Source: Acidobacteriota bacterium (GTDB lineage: Bacteria > Acidobacteriota > Terriglobia > Acidiferrales > UBA7541). From it: a stretch of 5,078 bases of DNA. This document shows positions 1 through 5,007 of the stretch, in pieces. Each line of letters starts with the position of its first letter. Position 1 is the first letter of the stretch. Position numbers and translations under genes: made by a program. The stretch spans positions 5,112 through 10,189 of the forward strand of contig PMOP01000250.1 in the NCBI GenBank assembly GCA_003161495.1, given 5' to 3'. A model generated the notes under the pieces. It was given only the letters and a program-made list of their open reading frames with translations, was not told the DNA's origin and made no database searches.

Positions 1-7
1 GATTTTC

Positions 8-87
8 GTGGCGCCGGCGTCTCGCCGGCGATTTTTCCTGCCTTAACTTTATACGATCCAAAAGCACCGGCGAGACGCCGGCGCCAC
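8..87. repeat. Twin-hairpin (REP/BIME-like) inverted repeat, GC-rich type
   Basis: A perfect 21-base inverted repeat pairs 8-28 with 67-87. Each arm is itself a hairpin. On the left, CGCCGGCG (12-19), TCT loop, CGCCGGCG (23-30). On the right, 65-72 and 76-83 pair around AGA with one mismatch. The base of each arm carries GTGG (8-11, and 84-87 on the other strand), a variant of the GTAG foot known from REP elements. About 38 bases separate the perfect arms. It lies downstream of the cupin gene stop. The remaining intergenic bases 88-157 show nothing else I can support. There is no T-tract after either arm, so I favour a REP-like element over a simple terminator. Confidence 0.7.
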
Positions 88-157
88 CAGATCTCGCGCC
101 ACGATTTCAATTCGCGCAGCAGCTGCCAAATTCTAAATTCATGATGCGAATTCTCGA

Positions 158-805
158 TTAAAAATTCCCTTGGTTCGGGCTGTAGGGGCTCGCCAAATAT
201 TTCAGTGACTGCGCCTCGTTCTTGGTCGGAAGAATCTTGTCCGGATCGAGCCGCACCATCACGTAGCGGATGTGGTCGTCAATTTTCGTGAACCAGTGCC
301 CGGTTCCCGCCGGAATGATGATCATGTCGCCCGCCTTCAGTTCGTGAACTTCCGGATTTTTGATCGACGCGGCGCTGAAGCCGGGGCCATTCTGTTCGCG
401 CACCGTTTTCAGCGTGCTCGGCCGCGGCTTCGCATCGACAAGGTCCGGCCCGGTCAGAAGCGTCGCTGAGCCTTCAATGACGTAATACACTTCACTCACC
501 TGCTCATGCTCGGCCACCGCTTCGGCCACCTGGTTTTCCAGACCTTGGGCATTACCCAGCTTCCCGCGATAAATGCTGCCAATGCCCACCTGCACTTTGC
601 CGACATCGACCAATCGCACCTGCTGATCCACAAGCTTGTGCTCAATGGCCCGCTGGTTATAGCCGTCCAGCTCGCTCTTCGGGACATAAACGGCCGAACA
701 GTGGTTGCATGTAGGTTTCGGTTCCACGTCCTGCGCGAACACGGGGAACACGGCGATGGCCGCGCTGAACACGATAATTTTCAAAGCCATTCTGCGTTTT
801 TGCAT
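158..805 (-). CDS. Secreted single-domain cupin protein
   Basis: The 215-residue protein opens with a Sec-type signal peptide: basic QKRR, a hydrophobic stretch from about residue 7 to 22, and a likely cut after VFA at residue 24. It is probably exported. One conserved beta-barrel cupin domain follows. Motif 1 is H100-x4-E105-x6-G112, and motif 2 is G159-x5-P165-x-G167-x2-H170. H100, E105 and H170 would be metal ligands. The first His of the usual HxH is Ala98 and the usual motif-2 Asn is replaced, so metal binding may be altered. A CNHC motif (residues 33-36) lies just after the signal peptide and could form a disulfide or bind metal. The ATG at 803-805 is supported by GAGGAG eight bases upstream. 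The gene follows the small membrane-protein gene by 12 bases, which suggests an operon. The substrate or reaction cannot be read from sequence; cupins range from dioxygenases and isomerases to binding proteins. Confidence 0.85.
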   Translation of the reverse strand: MQKRRMALKIIVFSAAIAVFPVFAQDVEPKPTCNHCSAVYVPKSELDGYNQRAIEHKLVDQQVRLVDVGKVQVGIGSIYRGKLGNAQGLENQVAEAVAEHEQVSEVYYVIEGSATLLTGPDLVDAKPRPSTLKTVREQNGPGFSAASIKNPEVHELKAGDMIIIPAGTGHWFTKIDDHIRYVMVRLDPDKILPTKNEAQSLKYLASPYSPNQGNF

Positions 806-813
806 ATTATCTT

Positions 814-819
814 CTCCTC
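814..819 (-). promoter_or_regulatory. Shine-Dalgarno site of the cupin gene
   Basis: On the minus strand this reads GAGGAG, eight bases before the ATG at 805-803. It selects that start over the next in-frame Met (residue 6). The site overlaps the TGA stop of the upstream membrane-protein gene (818-820), so ribosomes ending there could re-initiate, which fits translational coupling. Confidence 0.75.
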
Positions 820-1108
820 ATTTGGCAAAAAATCTCAAGCTCCACGCAGTGATGCCCAGAAGAACAATCATTAGAGCCCAAAGGAGCCGAGTTTGTAACA
901 AGAGTGGCCCGTCAGGGTAAAGCCTCTTGTATTCGCGGTTCAATCTTTGATATTTGAATAAATCCCATCCAAGCCAATCAAACCTTTCCTTTTCTTGTAA
1001 TTTCTCATTCACTTTGTCTATTTTCTCAAAGTTTACGAGAATTCCCCAAAGGCCAATGATCGAGATGCACGCCAAGGCAACAATTACGATTATGGTTCGG
1101 GTAGTCAT
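818..1108 (-). CDS. Small two-helix membrane protein, unknown function
   Basis: This 96-residue protein is read from the ATG at 1106-1108. Residues about 5-25 and 74-91 are strongly hydrophobic and look like two transmembrane helices. The stretch between them (26-68) is rich in Lys, Glu, Arg and aromatic residues and may be helical (EKIDKVNEKLQEKERFDW). The C-terminus ends RFFAK. I do not recognise a named family, though short two-helix proteins with an RLYPDG-like segment before the second helix seem familiar from acidobacterial genomes (memory only). The reading frame runs further upstream, to an ATG at 1183 and a TTG at 1201, but the extra residues are polar and would run to the dppD start. 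A weak GGTGA lies close to the chosen ATG. The stop lies in the Shine-Dalgarno site of the cupin gene, so the two are probably co-transcribed. Base composition is visibly AT-richer than in the transporter genes. Confidence 0.62.
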   Translation of the reverse strand: MTTRTIIVIVALACISIIGLWGILVNFEKIDKVNEKLQEKERFDWLGWDLFKYQRLNREYKRLYPDGPLLLQTRLLWALMIVLLGITAWSLRFFAK

Positions 1109-1210
1109 TCCGTCACCGACTTGCCATTTATCATTACTTGGTCCACTTGTCCATTGCGATTCGTGTTTGTTGGCGCGATGCATTTCTGCACTGCGGTCCA
1201 AAATCCGTCT

Positions 1211-1216
1211 TATGAT
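1211..1216 (+). promoter_or_regulatory. -10-like hexamer directly before dppD
   Basis: TATGAT matches the TATAAT consensus at five of six positions and ends six bases before the ATG at 1223. Transcription would therefore start at or next to the start codon. No convincing -35 hexamer is visible (weak TGCACT at 1187-1192), and there is no Shine-Dalgarno sequence. This is the arrangement expected of a leaderless mRNA, but a chance match is possible. Confidence 0.4.
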
Positions 1217-1222
1217 GTACCG

Positions 1223-2221
1223 ATGCCTCCACTGATCGAGCTGCGCGGGCTGACCGTCGAGATTCCTACGCCGGCGGGATGGATTCGTCCGGTGGACGGA
1301 GTTTCGTTCGCGCTCGATGCGGGCGAATCTCTAGGGCTTGTCGGCGAATCGGGGAGCGGGAAATCGATGCTCGCGCTGGCGCTGATGGGTTTGCTGCCGC
1401 CGGGCGCGCACGTAAGCGGCGAAGCGTTTTTCTCAGGCGCGAATGGCGCCACCGGGTCGCGCGCAAATTTGCTCACGCTCGCGGAACGCGAACGAATCGG
1501 CGTGCGGGGCCGTGACATCGCTATGATTTTTCAGGAGCCGATGACGGCGCTCAATCCCGTGATGCGAGTAGGCGCGCAGATTGCCGAAGCGATTCGCGCG
1601 CATCACGCGGGACTTTCGCGCGAAGAAGTCGATCGGCGCGTGCTCGCGGCGCTTGAACGCGCCGCCGTGCCCGAGCCCGCCATGCGTGCGCGGCAATATC
1701 CGCACCAGCTTTCGGGCGGCTTGCGGCAGCGCGCGATGATTGCGATGGCTCTTGCCGGCGACGACGGAAAAGCCCCTCGGTTGCTCATCGCCGATGAGCC
1801 GACGACGGCGCTTGACGTCACGGTGCAAAAACAAATTCTCGAACTGCTGGCGCAACTGCGGCGCGATCTCGGCCTCGCGCTTCTCTTCATCACGCACGAC
1901 CTGGGCGTCGTCGCACAGGTGGCCGATCGCATCGCGGTCACCTACGCGGGACGCATCGTGGAAGAAGGTCCGGCGCGCGAAGTTCTGGAACGGCCGCGCC
2001 ATCCTTACACGGCGGGCCTGCTGCGCGCTTCGCCGCAACTCGTGCGGCACAAGCTTGAGCCGATTCCCGGCGCGGTGCCATCGCTTACGGCCTTGCCTCC
2101 CGGCTGCGCGTTGGAACCGCGCTGCCCGCTGCGCATCGCCGAATGCGCCGCGGCCATGCCGGAGTTGCGCGAAGCCGGTCCCGGCCATCGCGCGCGTTGC
2201 ATACTGGTTGAGAAAAATTAA
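1223..2221 (+). CDS. dppD: Peptide-type ABC importer ATPase, DppD/OppD family
   Basis: This 332-residue ATPase hydrolyses ATP on the cytoplasmic face of a di/oligopeptide-type importer and normally pairs with a DppF-type partner. Visible motifs are Walker A GESGSGKS (41-48), Q-loop [10 protein letters not shown] (103-112), signature LSGGLRQR (163-170), Walker [13 protein letters not shown] (187-198) and the switch His225 in ITHD. The C-terminal oligopeptide-transporter extension is present from HPYTAGLL onward, with four cysteines at 295, 301, 308 and 326. The C-x5-C-x6-C-x17-C spacing matches the site reported to hold an iron-sulfur cluster in DppD. Length is typical (about 320-330 residues). 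The ATG at 1223 is chosen because [14 protein letters not shown] aligns with family N-termini. The frame extends upstream to a TTG at 1121 and an ATG at 1178, but those residues look non-family. The partner ATPase lies beyond a methyltransferase gene, and no permease is encoded in the window. Substrate (peptide, nickel, glutathione or other) cannot be decided. Confidence 0.9.
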   Translation: MPPLIELRGLTVEIPTPAGWIRPVDGVSFALDAGESLGLVGESGSGKSMLALALMGLLPPGAHVSGEAFFSGANGATGSRANLLTLAERERIGVRGRDIAMIFQEPMTALNPVMRVGAQIAEAIRAHHAGLSREEVDRRVLAALERAAVPEPAMRARQYPHQLSGGLRQRAMIAMALAGDDGKAPRLLIADEPTTALDVTVQKQILELLAQLRRDLGLALLFITHDLGVVAQVADRIAVTYAGRIVEEGPAREVLERPRHPYTAGLLRASPQLVRHKLEPIPGAVPSLTALPPGCALEPRCPLRIAECAAAMPELREAGPGHRARCILVEKN

Positions 2222-2258
2222 TGGAAAACGCGCGAGGGTAATTTCGTGCGTGGTTTTA

Positions 2259-2335
2259 AGTAGCACAGCCACTCTTGGCTGTGTGCCTTTGGCAGGCTCA
2301 GCAAAAACCGCACAGCCAGGAGTGGCTGTGCTACT
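2259..2335. repeat. Twin-hairpin REP/BIME-like element with GTAG feet
   Basis: Arms 2259-2283 and 2311-2335 are inverted copies, 25 bases each with one mismatch. Each arm is a complete hairpin: CACAGCCA (2264-2271), four-base loop, TGGCTGTG (2276-2283); and again 2311-2318, loop GGAG, 2323-2330. The tetranucleotide GTAG lies exactly at the foot of each hairpin (2260-2263; CTAC at 2331-2334 on this strand). GTAG plus hairpin is the known REP format recognised by REP-associated tyrosine transposases, and paired inverted REPs make a BIME. The 27-base spacer shows no coding signal. The element fills most of the 176-base gap between dppD and the methyltransferase gene, where it could also stabilise or attenuate the transcript. 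No other feature is seen in 2222-2258 or 2336-2380. Confidence 0.8.
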
Positions 2336-2397
2336 AAAATCGGCTCGCACTTAACTCTTAATCTTTCGCCGCAGGAGAGGATTGGGGAACCAAAAAG

Positions 2398-3204
2398 ATG
2401 AGCGCGGAATCAAGCCATCAGGAAAAAATTCGCGAGCGCTTCACGGAGACGGCGGACGTATTTGCGCGCACGGTTCGGCGCACGCGAGTTGAGGAAGGCG
2501 AGGAACTCGCCGCACGCGCCACGGCCGGTCTAGCAAACGCGGCGAAGATGCTGGCCATCGATCTCGCTTGCGGTCCCGGCACGTACACGCGCCCGCTGGC
2601 TGCGCGTGTTCACCGCGCCATCGGCGCGGACCTGACTCCGGCGATGGTTGAAAAAGCGCGCGCCGAAGCCGCGCGCGACGGCGTCGCGAATATTGAATTC
2701 GTCTGCGCCGATATTTACGCGCTGCCCTTTGCCGACGGCGCCGCCGGGATCGTTTCCTGCGGCTATGCGTTTCACCACATGACCGATCCGAAGCGCGCGC
2801 TCGCCGAAATGGCGCGCGTATTGCAGCCCGGAGGCCGCATGGCGATCACTGATATTATTGTCCCCGAGGGCTGCGACGGCGTGTTTCAGAATCAAGTCGA
2901 GCGCGTGCGCGATCCTTCGCACACGAACACGCAAAGCGCCGCGAGTTTCCGCGCCATCGTTCGTGATTTGGGCCTGCGCGCGGTGGCCGAACATTTGCAC
3001 GACTACTGGCTCGATTTCGACGTATGGATGGGAAACGCCTGCAAGCTTCCCGGTGATCCGATCTACGCGCAAACGCGCAGCATGATGGAGAGCTGCATCG
3101 GCGATGACCGTTCCGGGTTTCACCCGCACCGCTCGGAGAAAGTTCCCAGCGGCCTCGAATTCGTGCACACAGTTTTGCTGCTGATCGCGGAGAAGCCGCA
3201 ATGA
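2398..3204 (+). CDS. Class I SAM-dependent methyltransferase (type 11 / UbiE-like)
   Basis: The 268-residue protein is a cytoplasmic S-adenosylmethionine-dependent methyltransferase with a Rossmann-like fold. Motif I is LAIDLACGPGTYTRPLA (52-68), the glycine-rich SAM loop. The acidic residue ending strand 2 is Asp78 in IGADLTPAMVEKAR. Motif II/III is CADIYALPF with Asp105, followed by GIVSCGYAFHHMTDP. Strand 5 carries ALAEMARVLQPGGRMAI. The segment NQVERVRDPSHTNT (165-178) resembles a segment of UbiE/MenG-like and related type-11 enzymes. Length is ordinary for this group. The ATG at 2398 has GGGGAA (2384-2389) eight bases upstream. The gene sits between two ATPase genes of one ABC importer, 176 bases after the first and 112 before the second, with a repeat element in each gap. 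The substrate is unknown; quinone or small-molecule methylation are options, and nothing here points to a peptide substrate. Confidence 0.88.
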   Translation: MSAESSHQEKIRERFTETADVFARTVRRTRVEEGEELAARATAGLANAAKMLAIDLACGPGTYTRPLAARVHRAIGADLTPAMVEKARAEAARDGVANIEFVCADIYALPFADGAAGIVSCGYAFHHMTDPKRALAEMARVLQPGGRMAITDIIVPEGCDGVFQNQVERVRDPSHTNTQSAASFRAIVRDLGLRAVAEHLHDYWLDFDVWMGNACKLPGDPIYAQTRSMMESCIGDDRSGFHPHRSEKVPSGLEFVHTVLLLIAEKPQ

Positions 3205-3213
3205 GGAATCCCA

Positions 3214-3287
3214 GTAGGACGGGCTTCAGCCTGTCGCTTTTCGTAAGATCCGACATCCCGAAACCCAACAGCCTGAAGCGTGTTCTT
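3214..3287. repeat. Degenerate twin-hairpin REP-like element
   Basis: GTAG at 3214-3217 is followed at once by a hairpin: GACGGGC (3218-3224), loop TTCA, GCCTGTC (3229-3235), with one G-T pair. An inverted partner lies at 3268-3286 and matches the first arm at 15 of 19 positions over 3216-3234, but it has lost its own hairpin pairing and its GTAG foot. It therefore looks like an eroded pair. It starts nine bases after the methyltransferase stop and ends about 30 bases before dppF, just ahead of the weak ribosome-binding site AAGGCGG at 3301-3307. Confidence 0.6.
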
Positions 3288-3316
3288 CGCGCGCGCCAAA
3301 AAGGCGGCGCCCGCTG

Positions 3317-4141
3317 ATGCCTCCCCCGCTACTCGAAGCGCGCAAATTGCGAAAGACATTTTCCGCCCCGGCGAGCGCATTTGCGATGGGCCTGTCGCGC
3401 GCGAACAGCAGCGCGCGCCCCCGCGTCGCAGCCGTGGACGATGTAGACCTCGAGCTAGCCGCCGGCGAAACGCTCGCCATCGTCGGCGAATCCGGCAGCG
3501 GCAAAACAACGCTCGCGCGCGTGCTCTTGCGCCTGATCGAACCGGACTCCGGCGAATTGCTGATTGAGGGACGCGATTTTCTGGCCGCCCGCGGCGCGGA
3601 ATTGCGCGCCTTGCGCCGCGAAATGCAAATGGTGTTTCAGGATCCCTTCGCGTCGCTCGATCCGAGAATGCGCGTCGGAGCCATCGTCGGCGAGCCGCTC
3701 GAAATTCACGAGCCGCGGCTTGGCCGCGCCGAACGCCGCTCGCGCGTCGTCGAGATTTTGCGCGCCGCGGGCCTCGGAGAGGAAGCGCTCACGCGCTACC
3801 CGCACGAATTTTCCGGCGGCCAGCGCCAGCGCATCGGCATCGCGCGCGCTCTCGTGCTGCGCCCGCGCCTCGTCATTGCCGATGAACCTGTTTCCGCGCT
3901 CGACGTTTCCGTCGGCGCGCAGATTCTGGAGCTGCTGCAGAATTTGCAGCGCGATTTCGCGCTCACTTACCTGCTGATCTCGCACAGCCTGCCCGTCGTC
4001 GCGCAACTCGCCACGCGCATCGCCGTCATGCAGGGCGGCCGCATCGTCGAAACAGGCCCCACCGCGCAAATTCTCAGCGCGCCCACGCACCCTTACACGC
4101 AATCGCTCATCGCTGCGATTCCCGTTCTGCCTGCAAATTGA
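3317..4141 (+). CDS. dppF: Peptide-type ABC importer ATPase, DppF/OppF family
   Basis: This 274-residue ATPase is the expected partner of the DppD-type protein in the motor of a peptide-type importer. It carries Walker A GESGSGKT (57-64), Q-loop FQDPFASLDP (107-116), signature FSGGQRQR (165-172), Walker B LVIADEPVSALD (185-196) and switch His223 in ISHS. The long stretch between the first strand and AVDDVDLEL (about residues 15-39) is a DppF/OppF trait, as is FQDPFASLDPR. The protein stops soon after HPYTQSLIAAIPV, so it lacks the C-terminal proline- and cysteine-rich extension seen in most DppF/OppF proteins of about 320-330 residues. NikE-like ATPases are similarly short, so this need not be a truncation. 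The ATG at 3317 has a weak AAGGCGG nine bases upstream. It converges on the DUF2442 gene, with only 48 bases between the two stops. No permease follows. Confidence 0.88.
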   Translation: MPPPLLEARKLRKTFSAPASAFAMGLSRANSSARPRVAAVDDVDLELAAGETLAIVGESGSGKTTLARVLLRLIEPDSGELLIEGRDFLAARGAELRALRREMQMVFQDPFASLDPRMRVGAIVGEPLEIHEPRLGRAERRSRVVEILRAAGLGEEALTRYPHEFSGGQRQRIGIARALVLRPRLVIADEPVSALDVSVGAQILELLQNLQRDFALTYLLISHSLPVVAQLATRIAVMQGGRIVETGPTAQILSAPTHPYTQSLIAAIPVLPAN

Positions 4142-4189
4142 AAATCACATCTCGGATTTAGCACGTCAGGCAGTGTGCAGGGTGAATTC

Positions 4190-4636
4190 TCACCGCCTGG
4201 TATTTTGTAAAGCGCTTACCGTGGGTCTTCCACCCTTTAGGCCATTTCTTCTAGCTGCTTTGGCCTTGGCTTTGCTTTTGACCAGCCCGCCCCGGCGCCC
4301 GATTTCGTTCATCCATCGTTTTGTTCCAAACCGATGCTGAAGCAGCCCGAGCACATAGTGGTCGACATCGAGTAAAGGCCAATGAAGGCCAGTCCCATTT
4401 CCCACAATTTCGATTTTCGATAGCTGTGACGGATTCGCGCGTTCGAGGCCTTGCAATTGCCTTCGTGGAATCGAAACTTTTAAACCGTCGGCAAAATGGA
4501 GGCTGATCACATCCTCCTTCGCTTCATACTGGATTCTGATTACGCGAGGATCATTGGCCTCAAACTCCCGCGCTCCCGCCATTGCGGATTCGATCCGGCC
4601 GCTGGAAACATGGATTTTATGCGCTTTGTTGCGCAT
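4190..4636 (-). CDS. DUF2442-domain protein with basic C-terminal tail
   Basis: This 148-residue protein contains a DUF2442 domain at about residues 31-108. The diagnostic segment is VGNGTGLHWPLLDVDHYVLGLL (78-99), preceded by ISLHFADGLKVSIPRRQLQGL, matching the family pattern of an ADG turn, SVP strand and GxGxHWPxLD. A basic tail follows: ten Lys/Arg among residues 113-138, with RRGG and KGGRP elements, the latter like an AT-hook core. That could bind nucleic acid (inference). The ATG at 4634-4636 is chosen because GGGAG (4644-4648) lies seven bases upstream; Met19 (4582) is an alternative that would keep the whole domain. The start lies inside the end of the upstream DUF4160-like gene, a 20-base overlap that suggests coupled translation. 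DUF4160 and DUF2442 genes are often adjacent, and a toxin-antitoxin-like role has been proposed from such context. I know of no proven function. Confidence 0.82.
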   Translation of the reverse strand: MRNKAHKIHVSSGRIESAMAGAREFEANDPRVIRIQYEAKEDVISLHFADGLKVSIPRRQLQGLERANPSQLSKIEIVGNGTGLHWPLLDVDHYVLGLLQHRFGTKRWMNEIGRRGGLVKSKAKAKAARRNGLKGGRPTVSALQNTRR

Positions 4637-4883
4637 GCATTTTCTCCCAGAGAAAAACTAACTCGTCAAAATGTTTCGCCGCCGCTCTCAAAATCTTCCG
4701 AATATCGCTGCGCTTTGCGTTTCCTGGCCTGATGCAATCAGGCCGATCAGCGAGTGCGACATTTCCATCTTTACCGATATCGACGATAACTTCGGTCTCT
4801 CCCGTAAAACCATGAATATGCCGCGGCTCATGGTCCTGCGGATAAGCAATGAACAAAACATTGCCAAAACGAAGCGAGGCCAC
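4617..4883 (-). CDS. DUF4160-domain small protein, probable GTG leaderless start
   Basis: The 88-residue product (from GTG at 4881-4883) matches the DUF4160 pattern: a short N-terminal strand (LRFGNVLFIAYPQD), then HEPRHIHGFTG like the family's HEPPHxHV, a strand EVIVDI, and a C-terminal helix with ILRAAAKHFDELVFLWEK. The frame is open up to a TTG at 4928, but those 15 codons cover a strong promoter and palindrome and do not look like the family, which usually begins a few residues before RFG. No Shine-Dalgarno lies before the GTG. A TATACT box ends seven bases ahead of it, so the transcript probably starts at or next to the start codon. The gene is first in a two-gene unit and overlaps the DUF2442-like gene by 20 bases. 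A role in a toxin-antitoxin-like pair is inferred from arrangement only, and which partner would be the toxin cannot be told. Confidence 0.8.
   Translation of the reverse strand: MASLRFGNVLFIAYPQDHEPRHIHGFTGETEVIVDIGKDGNVALADRPDCIRPGNAKRSDIRKILRAAAKHFDELVFLWEKMHAQQSA
4644..4648 (-). promoter_or_regulatory. Shine-Dalgarno site of the DUF2442 gene
   Basis: On the minus strand this reads GGGAG, seven bases before the ATG at 4636-4634. It lies inside the DUF4160-like coding region and supports the longer DUF2442 start over Met19 at 4582, which has no clear ribosome-binding site. Confidence 0.6.
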
Positions 4884-4890
4884 GTCATAG

Positions 4891-4919
4891 AGTATAACCC
4901 AAGACGCTTGGGTTATCAA
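4891..4919 (-). promoter_or_regulatory. Sigma70-type promoter of the DUF4160-DUF2442 pair
   Basis: Reading the minus strand, a -35 box TTGATA (4919-4914, five of six consensus bases) is followed by a 17-base spacer and a -10 box TATACT (4896-4891, five of six). The predicted start of transcription is at 4884 or 4883, at or next to the GTG codon of the DUF4160-like gene. It is the best promoter match in the window. Confidence 0.72.
4894..4916. promoter_or_regulatory. Perfect palindrome inside the promoter, probable operator
   Basis: ATAACCCAAG (4894-4903) and CTTGGGTTAT (4907-4916) are exact reverse complements around a three-base centre. The palindrome fills the promoter spacer and covers three bases of the -10 box and three of the -35 box. 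A dimeric repressor bound here would block RNA polymerase. No T-run flanks it, so it is not a typical terminator. The regulator is unknown; autoregulation by one of the two encoded proteins is a reasonable inference. Confidence 0.6.
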
Positions 4920-4991
4920 ACACAGCAATTCATGGGAATCCCAAAGCGGGATTTAAATTTGCCTCCGCGTTCCAAAAGTCCGCTCACGTCC

Positions 4992-5000
4992 TGCTAAACT
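4992..5000 (+). promoter_or_regulatory. Extended -10-like element before tgt
   Basis: TGCTAAACT fits the extended -10 pattern TGnTAnnnT and ends seven bases before the ATG at 5008. No Shine-Dalgarno sequence lies between them and no clear -35 box is present at 16-18 bases. The arrangement suggests a leaderless start like those of dppD and the DUF4160-like gene, but it could be chance. Confidence 0.38.
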
Positions 5001-5007
5001 GACACCG

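Noticed and set aside
120..160. AATTC/GAATT pairings just downstream of the cupin stop as a terminator.
   Set aside because: Stems are short and AT-rich with uneven spacing, so I do not regard the structure as supported.
2259..2335. Reading the dppD-methyltransferase hairpins as a Rho-independent terminator.
   Set aside because: The GTAG-footed twin-hairpin plan and lack of a T-run point to a REP-like element. A secondary attenuating role cannot be excluded.
1433..2350. Long open frame opposite dppD on the minus strand (about 300 codons).
   Set aside because: It is a GC-rich antisense shadow, has no recognisable domain, and dppD has all its motifs on the other strand.
3455..4102. Open frame opposite dppF on the minus strand.
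   Set aside because: Low-complexity Arg/Ala-rich product typical of an antisense shadow of a GC-rich gene.
4167..4206. Possible terminator between the convergent stops: GGTGA/TCACC stem (4181-4194) inside CAGGC/GCCTG, followed by TATTTTG.
   Set aside because: The stems are only five pairs each with a nine-base bulge, and the T-run is short. It may help end transcription but is too weak to annotate.
4894..4916. Palindrome as a bidirectional terminator for flanking genes.
   Set aside because: There is no T-run on either side, and no gene ends here. It lies exactly within a promoter that precedes a coding start.
4617..4928. Longer DUF4160 frame beginning at TTG 4928.
   Set aside because: The extra 15 codons lie over the promoter and palindrome, lack a ribosome-binding site and do not resemble the family N-terminus.
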